Of a stretch of DNA of 64,000 bases, positions 43,376 through 55,007 are shown one piece after another. The position numbers were made by a program, and so were the translations under genes. The notes under the pieces are model-generated. The model saw only the letters and a program-made list of their open reading frames with translations. It had not been told where the DNA came from and searched no databases. Origin of the DNA: an uncultured Caulobacter sp. (GTDB lineage Bacteria; Pseudomonadota; Alphaproteobacteria; Caulobacterales; Caulobacteraceae); assembly GCA_913776195.1 (NCBI GenBank), contig CAJYMH010000021.1, positions 186,001 to 250,000 of the forward strand, given 5' to 3'. Positions within the stretch are counted from its first letter, which is position 1. The number at the start of each line of letters is the position of its first letter.

Positions 43376-44497
43376 ATGTTGAAGCCGCTTGCCGCCGCGT
43401 TGCTGTTCGCCTCGTGCCTGGCCGTGTTCGCGCCGGCCGTCGCCGCGCCCAACGACTATTCTAAGGACGAGAAATGGCTGTGCCGCCCCGGGCGCGCCGA
43501 CGCCTGCGCGGTGGATCAGTCGAGCACCATCGTCGCCGCGAACGGCGGGCTGACGCGCGAGGCGTTCAAGGCCGATCCCAAGGCGGCGATCGACTGCTTC
43601 TACGTCTATCCCACCGTCTCCACCGATCCCGGCGGCAACAGCGACATGACCATCGACCACGCTGAGCGGCGGGTGGTGGAGCAGCAGTTCGCCCGCTTCG
43701 CCTCGGTCTGCCGCACCTTCGCGCCGATGTACCGCCAGATCACCCTGGCGGGCCTGCGGTCCAACATGCTGGGCAAGCCGATCCCGATGGATCCGCAGCT
43801 CGGCTACAATGATGTCCGCGACGCCTGGGCCGACTATCTGAAGCGCGACAACGGCGGGCGCGGCGTGGTCCTGATCGGCCACAGCCAGGGCGCGCGGGTG
43901 CTGCAGAACCTGCTCAAGGACGAGGCGGCCATGGCGCCGGCCAAGGGGCGGATCGTCTCGGCCCTGATCCTGGGCATGAACACGCCGGTGGGGCCGGACA
44001 AGACCTATGCCGGCATGGCGCCCTGCACGGCCGCGTCGCAGACCGGCTGCTACATCTCGTACGTCTCGTTCCGCGAGGTCGCCCCGCCGCCGGCCGTCAG
44101 CCGCTTCGGCCGCGCGGTCGAGCCCGGCATGACCGCCGCCTGCGTGAACCCGGCGGCCCTGGGCGGAGGCTCCGCCCCGCTGCATTCCTACCTGACCAAT
44201 GGCTCGACAACCGCGCCCAATGTCTGGGTGAAGCCCCAGAAGAAGATCGACACGCCGTTCGTCTCCACGCCCGGCCTGCTGACGGCCACCTGTGTGCAGA
44301 AAGAAGGCGCGTCTTATCTATCGATCCGCGTGAACGCCGACCCGGCCGATCCGCGCACCGACGTGCTGACCGGCGACGTGGTGGTCGACGGCAAGACGCT
44401 GGACGACTGGGGCCTGCACCTGATCGACGTGAACCTGGCCATGGGCGACCTGATCCGTGTGGTCGGCGAGCAAGCGAAGGCCTGGGCCAGACGCTAG
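43376..44497 (+). CDS. Secreted DUF3089 alpha/beta hydrolase
   Basis: A 373-residue exported hydrolase (PF11288). Its signal peptide is MLKPLAAALLFASCLAVFAP with cleavage near AVAA. The nucleophile elbow is VVLIGHSQGARVLQNLL, typical of lipase-like alpha/beta hydrolases; DCFYVYPTVSTDPGGNSDMT is the family's N-terminal signature, and GLHLIDVNLAMGDLI near the end carries the candidate catalytic His. GGGAGG lies eight bases before ATG 43376. Substrates of DUF3089 enzymes are poorly known; a lipid or ester is likely. A perfect 11-bp hairpin follows its stop. Confidence 0.9.
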   Translation: MLKPLAAALLFASCLAVFAPAVAAPNDYSKDEKWLCRPGRADACAVDQSSTIVAANGGLTREAFKADPKAAIDCFYVYPTVSTDPGGNSDMTIDHAERRVVEQQFARFASVCRTFAPMYRQITLAGLRSNMLGKPIPMDPQLGYNDVRDAWADYLKRDNGGRGVVLIGHSQGARVLQNLLKDEAAMAPAKGRIVSALILGMNTPVGPDKTYAGMAPCTAASQTGCYISYVSFREVAPPPAVSRFGRAVEPGMTAACVNPAALGGGSAPLHSYLTNGSTTAPNVWVKPQKKIDTPFVSTPGLLTATCVQKEGASYLSIRVNADPADPRTDVLTGDVVVDGKTLDDWGLHLIDVNLAMGDLIRVVGEQAKAWARR

Positions 44498-44507
44498 ACA
44501 TGACAAA

Positions 44508-44533
44508 GGCCGCGCCGGTCACCCGGCGCGGCC
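44508..44533. terminator. 11-bp hairpin between convergent genes
   Basis: GGCCGCGCCGG and CCGGCGCGGCC pair perfectly around a TCAC loop, between the stop of the DUF3089 gene and the stop of the convergent DUF1328 gene. It has no real T-run on either side but its position and stability suit a bidirectional terminator. Confidence 0.6.
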
Positions 44534-44557
44534 CTCATTCGATCAGGACGGATCGGC

Positions 44558-44737
44558 TCAGCCGCCGCTGATCTTCTTACCGGCGAAGATGCCCAGCGCC
44601 AGGAAGATCAGGAAGCCGACGACGAACAGGAAGAACAGAATCTTGGCGATGCCGGCCGCCGCGCCCGCGACGCCGCCGAAACCAAGAGCGCCGGCGATCA
44701 GAGCGATCACGGCGAAGATCAGAGCCCACTTCAACAT
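44558..44737 (-). CDS. DUF1328 family small membrane protein
   Basis: A 59-residue membrane peptide of the YtjA type (PF07043). It has two hydrophobic helices, [20 protein letters not shown] and [20 protein letters not shown], joined by a Gly/Ala-rich turn (GGVAGAAAG), ending in [11 protein letters not shown]. The start at 44737 has GGGAG seven bases ahead; a GTG at 44746 would add three residues. Related proteins are induced by envelope or general stress in several bacteria. Its upstream region is shared with the divergent cobT gene (79 bases). Confidence 0.92.
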   Translation of the reverse strand: MLKWALIFAVIALIAGALGFGGVAGAAAGIAKILFFLFVVGFLIFLALGIFAGKKISGG

Positions 44738-44815
44738 TTGAACCACTCCCTTGTGGATAAGCTTCGAATGGAAAACGGGGCCTTCGCCTTATTTGTTCCG
44801 GCGTCCTGACAGAGT

Positions 44816-46753
44816 ATGACCGTTCCCATGGCCGGAAAGCCCGAAAGCCCCGTCGAACCCTTCAAGCGCGCCCTGGCGCACGCCGCCCGTTCGCTCGCCG
44901 AAACGCCCGACCTTGAGGTGGTGTTTTCCGGCGACGGACCCCAGCTGTCGGGCAACCGCGCCGTCCTGCCCCATCCGCCCCGTGACCTCTCGTCGAGGGA
45001 AGCCGCCCGCATCCGCGGCCTGGCTGATCAGATGGCCCTGCGTCTGGCGCACCACGACGCGTCCTCGCACATGCGCAACCGGCCGATCTCACCGGACGCC
45101 ATGGCCGCCTTCGAGGCGGTGGAGCAGGCTCGGATCGAGGCCATCGGCGCCAATGCGCTTGGCGGCGTGCGCGCCAATCTGACCGCGGCCCTGGAAGACA
45201 AGATCGAACGTCAGGGCCTGACGCGGATGGATCGCACGGTTGCGCCCATGGCCGACATCCTGGGCCTGATCGTGCGCGAACGCCTGACCGGCGACGCCCC
45301 GCCGGACGGCGGCAAGACCTTAGTCGACCAGTTCCGCGCCGAGGTGGAGCAGAAGGCGGGGCCGGCGCTTGACCGTCTCACCGGCTCGATCGCCGACCAG
45401 GGCGCGTTCGCCAAGATCACCCGCGAAATCCTGCGCGACCTCGGCCTGGACGAAAGCGAGGCGGACGCCACCGAAGCCTCCGACGATGACGAGGGCGACG
45501 AGAACGAGGGCCCCACCGAGGGCGAGGACGAAAACGACGACGACGGCGAGGGCCAGCAGCCTGAAGGCTCCGCCCAGCAGGAGACAGAAGCCTCCGATCA
45601 GGACGCCGAGGCCGGCGACGAGCAATCCGTCCAGGTCGAGGACGACGGAGACGCCGAGGCCACGGACGAGGCGCCGGAGATGGGCGATGGCGCAAAGCCC
45701 GCCCGCCCCGACATCCGCGACAACGGCCAGGCCGAGCCGCCCTACAAGATCTTCACCGCCATGCACGACGAGGTCGTCGGCGCCGAGGACCTGTGCGACG
45801 GCGAGGAGCTGAACCGACTGCGCAGCTATCTCGACCAGCAGTTGTCCAGCCTGTCGTCGGTGGTCTCGCGCCTGGCCAACAAGCTTCAGCGCCGCCTGCT
45901 GGCGCAGCAGAACCGCGCCTGGACCTTCGACCTCGAGGAAGGGATGCTCGATGTCGCGCGACTGACCCGCGTGATCATCGACCCCACCGCGCCGCTGTCT
46001 TTCAAGCAGGAGGAAGACGTCGAGTTCCGCGACACGGTGGTCACCATTCTGATCGACAACTCCGGCTCGATGCGCGGCCGTCCGATCATGGTCGCCGCCG
46101 TCTGCGCCGACATCCTGGCCCGCACCTTGGAGCGCTGCGGCGTGAAGACCGAGATCCTCGGCTTCACCACCAAGGCCTGGAAGGGCGGCGCCAGCCGTGA
46201 CGAGTGGATCAAGGCCGGCAAGCCGCCCGCCCCCGGGCGTCTGAACGACCTGCGCCACATCGTCTACAAGGCCGCCGACGCCCCCTGGCGTCGCGCTCGA
46301 CGCAACCTGGGCCTGATGATGCGCGAAGGGCTGTTGAAGGAGAACATCGACGGCGAGGCGCTGATGTGGGCGCACCAGCGCCTGGTCAATCGACCGGAGC
46401 AGCGCCGCATCCTGATGGTCATCTCCGACGGCGCGCCCGTGGACGACAGCACCCTGTCGGTGAATTCCGGTCACTACCTTGAACGCCACCTGCGCCAGGT
46501 GATTGGTGAGATCGAGGGCAAGAGTCCGGTTGAGCTGCTGGCCATCGGCATCGGGCACGATGTGACGCGCTACTATCGCCGCGCCGTGACCATCGTCGAT
46601 GTGGAGCAGTTGGGCGGCGTGCTGGTCGAACAGCTCGCCGCTCTGTTTGAAGAAGAGCCCAAGGCCGTCGGTCGCGCCAAGGGCCTGTTGCCGCCGCCGC
46701 CCGTCGTACAGGGATCGGCGCCGAAGTCGCGTCGCGTTGGAGCGCCTGCATGA
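44816..46753 (+). CDS. cobT: Cobaltochelatase CobT subunit
   Basis: The large regulatory subunit that with CobS forms the AAA+/MIDAS engine driving CobN to insert cobalt in the aerobic cobalamin pathway. The 645 residues show an N-terminal helical domain ([20 protein letters not shown]), a long acidic linker about 215-300 that is almost all Asp/Glu/Ser/Pro (typical of CobT), and a VWA domain with the MIDAS motif [11 protein letters not shown] (Asp414) and [20 protein letters not shown]. No other cob gene is in the window. In many alphaproteobacteria cobS and cobT are kept even where the rest of the pathway is elsewhere or missing. The next gene overlaps it by four bases. Confidence 0.95.
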   Translation: MTVPMAGKPESPVEPFKRALAHAARSLAETPDLEVVFSGDGPQLSGNRAVLPHPPRDLSSREAARIRGLADQMALRLAHHDASSHMRNRPISPDAMAAFEAVEQARIEAIGANALGGVRANLTAALEDKIERQGLTRMDRTVAPMADILGLIVRERLTGDAPPDGGKTLVDQFRAEVEQKAGPALDRLTGSIADQGAFAKITREILRDLGLDESEADATEASDDDEGDENEGPTEGEDENDDDGEGQQPEGSAQQETEASDQDAEAGDEQSVQVEDDGDAEATDEAPEMGDGAKPARPDIRDNGQAEPPYKIFTAMHDEVVGAEDLCDGEELNRLRSYLDQQLSSLSSVVSRLANKLQRRLLAQQNRAWTFDLEEGMLDVARLTRVIIDPTAPLSFKQEEDVEFRDTVVTILIDNSGSMRGRPIMVAAVCADILARTLERCGVKTEILGFTTKAWKGGASRDEWIKAGKPPAPGRLNDLRHIVYKAADAPWRRARRNLGLMMREGLLKENIDGEALMWAHQRLVNRPEQRRILMVISDGAPVDDSTLSVNSGHYLERHLRQVIGEIEGKSPVELLAIGIGHDVTRYYRRAVTIVDVEQLGGVLVEQLAALFEEEPKAVGRAKGLLPPPPVVQGSAPKSRRVGAPA

Positions 46754-47808
46754 ACCGGCTAGCCCGCCTGATCGTCGCGACCGCGCTTTGTGGAACGATG
46801 CTGGCGGGCTGCGCGCCCAAGGAGGCGCCGCCGGTCCTGCCCGTCGCTCCCGTCCCGGCCGGGCCGGAGATCAGTGTCCAGAGCGCGTCGGTCCCGCTCA
46901 ATCCGAACGACCCGGCCCAGACCAGAATCGGCAACTTCACCTATGCCGGCGGGATCGCCATTACTTCCAGCGACTCGACCCGCCTGCACGGCCTGTCGAC
47001 CCTGACGGTGCTGGGCGATCACCGGATCGTCTCGGCCAGCGACGACGGCGACGTTTTCGAAGCCAAGCTTGTGCTCGACGATCAGGATCGGCTCGTCGGC
47101 CTTAAGGACGGCAAGATCGAGCCGCTGCTCGGCCTCGACGGCAAGCCGTTGTCGGGTAAAGAATGGGCCGACGCCGAGGGAATGACCTTTCTGCCCAACG
47201 GCGACCGCCTGGTCAGCTTCGAGCGCAACCATCGCATCTGGCGCTATCCGGCCGGCGGCGGCGCGCCGGTCGTCGCCCCGTCGCCAAAGACCATCTTCCC
47301 CGAGAACGAGGGCATGGAGGCGTTGGCTTACTATCCGGCCGCCGGCCCCGACGCCTACATCGTGGGCGGCGAGGAAGGGGAGGTCTGGGTCTGCAAGCTG
47401 TCGGCGGGGTGCGAGTCGGCCCCGCCCCAGATGGGCCCGGACATCGCCTATGGCCTGGTGTCGTTCAGCGCCTTCAACGGCCCTGCCATCGCCATGATGC
47501 ACCGTGCCTTCGATCCCATTCAGGGCAACCGTATTCAGGTCAGCATCGTCAACGACCCGCTGACCAAGCGGCGCTTCCCGCTGGTGGTCGACCGCTTCAC
47601 GCTGCAGGCCCCGCTGACGCGCGACAATTTTGAAGGCCTGGCCGTCAGCAGCAACCGGGCCGGCGGGCTGCGACTCTACATTCTCTCCGACGACAACTTC
47701 TCGAGCCGCCAGCAGACCCTGCTCATGGCGTTCGACTGGAGTCCCCCGCCGCCGCAACCAATCGCGCCCAAGCCGGCTCCCAAAAGGCGCGCGCCGGTGC
47801 GCCGATGA
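46750..47808 (+). CDS. Esterase-like phytase-fold lipoprotein
   Basis: A 352-residue lipoprotein with the beta-propeller-like PF13449 domain. The signal is [18 protein letters not shown] with lipobox LAGC. Domain motifs include [54 protein letters not shown] and [20 protein letters not shown]. The tail is Pro/Ala/Lys-rich ([16 protein letters not shown]), possibly unstructured. It overlaps cobT by ATGA and is likely co-translated with it, although the functions look unrelated. The true activity of this family is not established in most bacteria. Confidence 0.9.
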   Translation: MNRLARLIVATALCGTMLAGCAPKEAPPVLPVAPVPAGPEISVQSASVPLNPNDPAQTRIGNFTYAGGIAITSSDSTRLHGLSTLTVLGDHRIVSASDDGDVFEAKLVLDDQDRLVGLKDGKIEPLLGLDGKPLSGKEWADAEGMTFLPNGDRLVSFERNHRIWRYPAGGGAPVVAPSPKTIFPENEGMEALAYYPAAGPDAYIVGGEEGEVWVCKLSAGCESAPPQMGPDIAYGLVSFSAFNGPAIAMMHRAFDPIQGNRIQVSIVNDPLTKRRFPLVVDRFTLQAPLTRDNFEGLAVSSNRAGGLRLYILSDDNFSSRQQTLLMAFDWSPPPPQPIAPKPAPKRRAPVRR

Positions 47809-47970
47809 TCAAGAATGCAGCGAAGACACATAACGCTGCTTAAGCATGTTGCACCGCGCAAAACCCCAAACGCACCGCAACATTTGCCTTGAAGGTTTTT
47901 AGGCTTCGACGTACAAAAACCTATCGACGGAATAACAAATCAGAACGTCGGCTTTGGGGAAAACGTGCCG

Positions 47971-48001
47971 GGAGGCGGTTGTCATCAACCTCCTCTTGGA
48001 G
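47971..48001 (+). promoter_or_regulatory. Alternative hairpins covering the urcA ribosome-binding site
   Basis: In the leader of the UrcA-family gene, GAGG-C-GGTTG (47972-47981) can pair with CAACC-T-CCTC (47986-47995) around a TCAT loop. Alternatively, CTCC (47990-47993) can pair with the Shine-Dalgarno GGAG (47998-48001). The two structures share bases and exclude each other, so one would free and the other hide the ribosome-binding site. Confidence 0.4.
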
Positions 48002-48009
48002 TCTTCAAA

Positions 48010-48315
48010 ATGCGTAAGATCAACACTCTGGCCCTCGTTGTGTCTCTTGGGGCCGCCTTCGTCGCTGGCAACGCCGGCGCCGCCGAACTCCGCGTCTCCC
48101 TGGCCGGCAAGACCGCCAAGGAAGCTCACGCCGAGATCCTGAAAGCCGCCAGCACGGTCTGCTGGCAGGACGTCCGCAGCGAATCCCTGGCCGTTTACCT
48201 GTACCCGGCCTGCGTTCGCGCCAGCGTCAAGGACGCCGTCTCCAAGGTGAACAACCCGGAGCTGGCCGCCTACACCAAGACCGCTTCCGTGAACTACTAC
48301 GCCCTGCAGCGCTAA
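48010..48315 (+). CDS. UrcA family secreted protein
   Basis: A 101-residue exported protein. The signal peptide is MRKINTLALVVSLGAAFVAG, cleaved after GNAGA. The mature part carries the two conserved Cys of the UrcA family (AASTVCWQDVRSESLAV and LYPACVRASVKDAV) that should form a disulfide, and the usual RVSLAGKTAKEAHAEILKAA start. These small proteins are abundant and expanded in Caulobacterales and Sphingomonadales and are of unknown function. The SD GGAG is nine bases before the ATG. A perfect terminator follows the stop. Confidence 0.9.
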   Translation: MRKINTLALVVSLGAAFVAGNAGAAELRVSLAGKTAKEAHAEILKAASTVCWQDVRSESLAVYLYPACVRASVKDAVSKVNNPELAAYTKTASVNYYALQR

Positions 48316-48339
48316 GCGCGCCGCAAGGCGAAAAGGGAC

Positions 48340-48371
48340 AAGGCCCGCGAGCTCTCTCGCGGGCCTTTTTC
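48340..48371 (+). terminator. Rho-independent terminator after the urcA gene
   Basis: AGGCCCGCGAG-CTCT-CTCGCGGGCCT followed by TTTTT: an 11-bp perfect stem, 4-base loop and T-run, 25 bases after the stop codon. Confidence 0.92.
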
Positions 48372-48380
48372 TATGCGCCG

Positions 48381-48556
48381 TTGAGTAAATCTGCGGGCGG
48401 CGCCCACGAAACTGCATACGCCGAACACACCCCGCGAGGCATAGAAGCGCCGGCCGCCTCACCGCGGCGCTGGGGGCGTATTTCCCAGAGGCCACGGCCC
48501 CCAACCGGGTTCGCAAGACCCGTCCAGCCGTGGCCCACTCCGCGACCAGGCATGCG
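48381..48556. other. Structured gap between two terminators
   Basis: About 175 bases between the urcA terminator and the rpmB terminator. No protein-coding frame looks real. Three inverted repeats are visible: a 7-bp AGCGCCG / CGGCGCT at about 48447-48471, a 9-bp GGCCACGGC / GCCGTGGCC at about 48490-48533, and nested in the latter a CGGGT / ACCCG hairpin with loop TCGCAAG. It could be a small RNA read rightward and ended by the second terminator, but no promoter is evident. Confidence 0.25.
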
Positions 48557-48590
48557 AAAAGGCCCGCAGGATTGCTCCTGCGGGCCTTTT
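48557..48590. terminator. Bidirectional terminator between urcA and rpmB
   Basis: AAAAGGCCCGCAGGA-TTGC-TCCTGCGGGCCTTTT is a perfect 15-bp stem with a run of four A/T at each end, so it reads as a T-tailed terminator on both strands. It lies 27 bases past the rpmB stop. Confidence 0.93.
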
Positions 48591-48616
48591 GCTTATCTCG
48601 GTAAGCAAAGGGTCGC

Positions 48617-48913
48617 TTAGGCGGCGGCTTGCGTCGCGACCTTGGCCTTCACCTGGCGCTTGATCTTCAGCGCGCGCGGCGACAGCAGCTCGTCCTTCGA
48701 GCCCAGCAGGAACACGTCCAGGCCGCCCTTGTAGTCCAGGGTGCGCAGGGCGGCGTTGCTGATGCGCAGCTTGAAGCTTTGGCCCAGCGAGTCGGACTGC
48801 AGCGTGACGGGCGCCAGAGCCGGGAGGAAGCGGCGCTTGGTCTTGATGTTGGAGTGGCTCACGTTGTGGCCAACGATCGGGCCCTTACCGGTGAGTTCGC
48901 AACGACGCGACAT
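48617..48913 (-). CDS. rpmB: 50S ribosomal protein L28
   Basis: A large-subunit ribosomal protein near the exit tunnel. The 98 residues begin [20 protein letters not shown] and contain [13 protein letters not shown] and [19 protein letters not shown], typical of the alphaproteobacterial form, which lacks the zinc-binding Cys cluster (only one Cys remains). The longer frame up to 49024 includes untranslated leader; the promoter lies inside it. An AAGG site precedes the ATG. Confidence 0.98.
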   Translation of the reverse strand: MSRRCELTGKGPIVGHNVSHSNIKTKRRFLPALAPVTLQSDSLGQSFKLRISNAALRTLDYKGGLDVFLLGSKDELLSPRALKIKRQVKAKVATQAAA

Positions 48914-48994
48914 GACGGACAACCTTGCTGGGCGAAGCGGGCTTCGCAAAAGAATATCGAACACGCCAAGGACTCTCCCGGCGCGAGAGGGGGC

Positions 48995-49024
48995 GATATA
49001 GGCGACGGCGGCGTTGAGAGTCAA
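48995..49024 (-). promoter_or_regulatory. Housekeeping promoter of rpmB
   Basis: On the minus strand, TTGACTC (49024-49018) and CCTATATC (49002-48995) are separated by 15 bases. The elements agree well with the Caulobacter vegetative consensus TTGACGS and GCTANAWC. The start of transcription would be about 75 bases upstream of the rpmB ATG. Confidence 0.75.
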
Positions 49025-49088
49025 GCCGGGCGCGGGATGAGCGCGCCTTTCAAGCGCGGTTCATCGCCGCTCCTATATGTAAGAAGCC

Positions 49089-49559
49089 ATGATGAAGCTC
49101 AAAGACGCCGTCCGCCCCCTCGCCATCGCCTTGACCGCCGCGGTTCTGGCCGTGCTGGGCGTCGCCACGGTCGCGCCGGCTGTATTCGCCCAGGAGAAGA
49201 CGCCGGAGACGATTCTGCCTGGCCACTGGCAGTACAGCTACAAGATCGGCGGCATCCTGCCGGTGGGCAAGGAGATGAAGTGCCTGACCGCCAAGGATGT
49301 CGCGCAGTTCTCCGACGGCATCTGCACGCGGCGCTTCAAGTGCGTCTATGAGCGCAAGGTGGTCGGCGACGGGAACATCGACCTGAAGGGCGTCTGGTAC
49401 GACAAGAAGAATCGCCCGGCCCCGGTGAAGGGCAAGGGGACATACACGCCCGAGAGCTTCAAGATCGACGTCAACGTCACCACCATCCACGGCCTGCCGC
49501 TGGCCGGGGTGATGGAGGCCAAGCGCGTGGCCGCCGCCTGCCCTGCCGCCACGGAATAG
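49089..49559 (+). CDS. DUF3617 family periplasmic protein
   Basis: A 156-residue exported protein. A signal peptide (VRPLAIALTAAVLAVLGVAT, cleaved near VFAQ) is followed by the DUF3617 opening TILPGHWQYSYKIGGILPVG and the Cys-containing motif MKCLTAKDVAQFSDGICTRR. Two further Cys are present (FKCVY and AACPAA), so disulfides are likely. The family is common in alphaproteobacteria and uncharacterised. It is divergent from rpmB with about 175 bases between. Confidence 0.85.
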   Translation: MMKLKDAVRPLAIALTAAVLAVLGVATVAPAVFAQEKTPETILPGHWQYSYKIGGILPVGKEMKCLTAKDVAQFSDGICTRRFKCVYERKVVGDGNIDLKGVWYDKKNRPAPVKGKGTYTPESFKIDVNVTTIHGLPLAGVMEAKRVAAACPAATE

Positions 49560-49726
49560 ATGCGTGCCACGCCGGAAAGGCGTTTGTGGTTAACCACGCT
49601 TAAGCTACAATATCTCGTAGGGAACAAATCCCGAATCGGCAGACGTCGCTGATTCGGTCATGATTCGTTTCGCTCGTGTTCGGCTAAGGCCGCGCTTACG
49701 TTAACACCCGCCTTTTCTCCACCAGC

Positions 49727-50239
49727 TCAATCCGCCCCTGAATGCCTCGGCTGCGCCAGGTTCGCCGCGTCGCTGGCCGGAAAGCTTTCCTCCAGCGCCT
49801 CGTCCAGCTCGTCCTCAGTGTAGGAGACCGGCGCAACCACAGCGGCCACAGGATCAGCCAGGGTGGTGTCGATGTCGGCGCCGTTGCGAAGGGTCAGCGT
49901 CACAGGCGTCCGTTCGGCGATGTCGGCCAGGCGCGCGCGCTGCTCGTCGTTGAGGTCGCCCTCCAGGTGCAAGGTCCGCTCGATCTTGCTGCGGTCGCCA
50001 TCCTTGAAGTGGTGCAGTTCCACATGCGCGGCCGTCATCGGCCAACCCTTGCGGTCGGCGTACATCTTCAGGGTGATCGCCGTGCAGGAGCCCAGGCTGG
50101 CCAGCAGCAGGTCATAGGGCGCCGGTCCGACGTCCTGACCGCCCAGGGCCGGCGGCTCGTCACTCACCATCGGATGACGACCCGCTATGATCGCGGTGGC
50201 GTAGGCTTGGTCCGAAATACTGGCTTTAGCGCGGGCCAT
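49727..50239 (-). CDS. OsmC-family protein lacking the second active-site Cys
   Basis: A 170-residue OsmC/Ohr-fold protein. The peroxidatic Cys52 is in DLLLASLGSCTAITLKMYAD. At the position where many family members have a resolving Cys (ER-C-PV) this one has Thr111 (IAERTPVTLTLRNG), so a classic two-Cys peroxidase cycle is doubtful unless another thiol serves. The C-terminal extension ends in DELDEALEESFPASDAANLA, a short linear motif seen at the ends of diverse proteobacterial proteins. It is convergent with the DUF3617 gene across a gap of 167 bases that holds three GANTC sites. Confidence 0.88.
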   Translation of the reverse strand: MARAKASISDQAYATAIIAGRHPMVSDEPPALGGQDVGPAPYDLLLASLGSCTAITLKMYADRKGWPMTAAHVELHHFKDGDRSKIERTLHLEGDLNDEQRARLADIAERTPVTLTLRNGADIDTTLADPVAAVVAPVSYTEDELDEALEESFPASDAANLAQPRHSGAD

Positions 50240-50301
50240 GGCGGTCTCCCTGTCAGCGAAGGTCGACAGCTTAGATGGAGCCGGCCGACGTCCAAGGCTA
50301 T

Positions 50302-51243
50302 ATGCGCCCCATGACGATTTCGGACTTGAAGAATGTCGACGCCGCGCATGGCGTTTATGGCGTCCCCCAGCACGGGGTGATCGACCCGCCGCGCGGGGTG
50401 CAGTTCTCGCCCCTGGCGCTGGATTCCCAGGCGCTGGAATTCCAGCCCGACGGCAGCCTGGACGCCATGGTGGTGGTCGCGCCGCCTGGCGTGCTGGAGC
50501 GCCGCTATGCGCTGGCCCAGGCCCTGCGCGCCCTGAAGCCCGGCGGCCGCCTGACGGCCCTGGCGCCCAAGGACAAGGGCGGCTCTCGCCTTCGCAAGGA
50601 GCTGGAGGCCTTGGGCTGCGTGGTCGCCGAGGACGCCCGTCGCCACCATCGCATCTGCGCCACGGATCGACCGGCTGAACTAAGCGGCCTGGACGAAGCC
50701 ATCGCGGCCGGCGCGCCGCAGATCGCGCCGAAGCTTTCGATGTGGTCTCAGCCGGGCGTTTTCAGCTGGGATCGTCCGGATCCCGGCAGCATCCTGCTGC
50801 TGAAACACCTGCCGAAGCTGTCGGGCGCGGGCCTGGACGCCGGCTGCGGCGTCGGCTTGCTGGCCAAGGCTGTGCTGGCCGAGCCGAAGGTGACCAAACT
50901 CACCTTGCTCGACATAGATCGCCGCGCCACCGACGCGGCGCGCCGCAACATCGAGGATGCACGCGCGGAAATTCTGCAGGCCGACATCCGCGATCCCGAC
51001 CTGGCGTTGAGCGAGCTCGATTTCGTGGTGATGAACCCGCCATTCCATGATGGCGGCCACGAGGACAAGCGCCTGGGCCAGGCCTTCGTCCAGCGCGCCG
51101 CCGACATGCTCAAGAAGGGCGGCCATCTGTGGCTGACCGCCAATCGGCACCTGCCTTACGAAGCCGCGCTGAACGAGCGCTTCGCCAAAGTCGAGCTGCG
51201 GGCGGAGGAAGCCGGCTTCAAGATTTACGAGGCCCGCAAGTGA
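50302..51243 (+). CDS. RsmC-like class I methyltransferase (16S rRNA G1207 type)
   Basis: A 313-residue methyltransferase. The C-terminal half has the SAM motif LDAGCGVGLLAKAVLAEPKV and the catalytic FVVMNPPFHDGGHEDKRLGQ, where NPPF is the signature of N-methylation of guanine in RsmC/RlmG. The N-terminal half (DAMVVVAPPGVLERRYALAQ) is the degenerate duplicate methyltransferase domain of that family. ATG 50302 or 50311 is possible; the former has AAGG upstream. It is followed by an RsuA-like pseudouridine synthase with overlapping stop/start, suggesting both act on rRNA. Confidence 0.88.
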   Translation: MRPMTISDLKNVDAAHGVYGVPQHGVIDPPRGVQFSPLALDSQALEFQPDGSLDAMVVVAPPGVLERRYALAQALRALKPGGRLTALAPKDKGGSRLRKELEALGCVVAEDARRHHRICATDRPAELSGLDEAIAAGAPQIAPKLSMWSQPGVFSWDRPDPGSILLLKHLPKLSGAGLDAGCGVGLLAKAVLAEPKVTKLTLLDIDRRATDAARRNIEDARAEILQADIRDPDLALSELDFVVMNPPFHDGGHEDKRLGQAFVQRAADMLKKGGHLWLTANRHLPYEAALNERFAKVELRAEEAGFKIYEARK

Positions 51244-51980
51244 CCCAGAAGGCGCTGATGGCGCGGCTAGACCGCCTGCTGTCCAACATGGCCTACGGCT
51301 CGCGCCGCGAGGTGCAGGCCATGGTGGCCGCCGGCCAAGTGGTCCTGGACGGCAAGGCCTTGAAGGACGCCGGCCAGCGTATCGCCGTCACAGCCGACCT
51401 GCCTGCGCGCATGACCGTGCGCGGCAAGCCCGTGGACCCGCCCGCGCCCCTCGCCCTGATGATGCACAAGCCCTTGGGCGTGGTGTGCTCGCACAAGGAG
51501 GACGGCACTCGGATCTACGACCTGCTGCCCCGCCGCTGGACGCTGCGCGATCCCGCCATCTCCACCGTCGGACGACTGGACAAGGACACGTCAGGCCTGA
51601 TCCTGCTGACGGACGATGGCCCCCTGCTGCACCGGATCATCTCGCCAAAGCATCATGTGCCCAAGCGCTATCGCGTCACCCTCGACCGGCCGCTGAAGGG
51701 CGACGAGGCGCAGGTGTTCGCCGCCGGGACCCTGCTGCTGGAGAGCGAAGACAAGCCCCTGCTGCCCGCCGAGCTTGAGGTGCTGTCGCCGACGGAGGCG
51801 CTGCTGACGATCCACGAAGGCCGCTATCATCAGGTGCGCCGCATGTTCGCCGCCGTGGGCAATCATGTGAACGCCCTGCATCGCGACCGGATCGGCGCCC
51901 TGGCCCTGCCCGACGACCTGGAGCCGGGCCAGTGGCGCGTCCTGACGGCCGACGACGAGACCGCAATCTTCGCCGCCTAG
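51240..51980 (+). CDS. RsuA-family pseudouridine synthase (16S rRNA)
   Basis: A 246-residue enzyme that isomerises a specific uridine in 16S rRNA. The N-terminal S4 RNA-binding domain (RLDRLLSNMAYGSRREVQAM) precedes the catalytic domain with motif VGRLDKDTSGLILLTDDGPL (catalytic Asp) and HEGRYHQVRRMFAAVGNHV. The order and length match RsuA. The start is GTG at 51240, overlapping the RsmC-like stop as GTGA, with GAGG upstream; ATG 51258 is an alternative. It is likely cotranscribed with the RsmC-like gene. Confidence 0.92.
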   Translation: MTQKALMARLDRLLSNMAYGSRREVQAMVAAGQVVLDGKALKDAGQRIAVTADLPARMTVRGKPVDPPAPLALMMHKPLGVVCSHKEDGTRIYDLLPRRWTLRDPAISTVGRLDKDTSGLILLTDDGPLLHRIISPKHHVPKRYRVTLDRPLKGDEAQVFAAGTLLLESEDKPLLPAELEVLSPTEALLTIHEGRYHQVRRMFAAVGNHVNALHRDRIGALALPDDLEPGQWRVLTADDETAIFAA

Positions 51981-52043
51981 GCAATCGTCGCTGACATAAA
52001 GGCTTCGCTTGCTTCGCCCAGCCCGCCGCCCCACTTTCCGCCC

Positions 52044-55003
<2,960 letters not shown>

Positions 55004-55007
<4 letters not shown>

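Noticed and set aside
48371-48620. Small frames on both strands in the gap between urcA and rpmB
   Set aside because: No ribosome-binding site or protein-like composition; they cross two terminators.
49590-49603. CtrA-like site TTAA-CCACGC-TTAA
   Set aside because: Spacing is 6 rather than 7 and it lies between convergent genes, so there is no promoter to control; kept only as context for the GANTC cluster.
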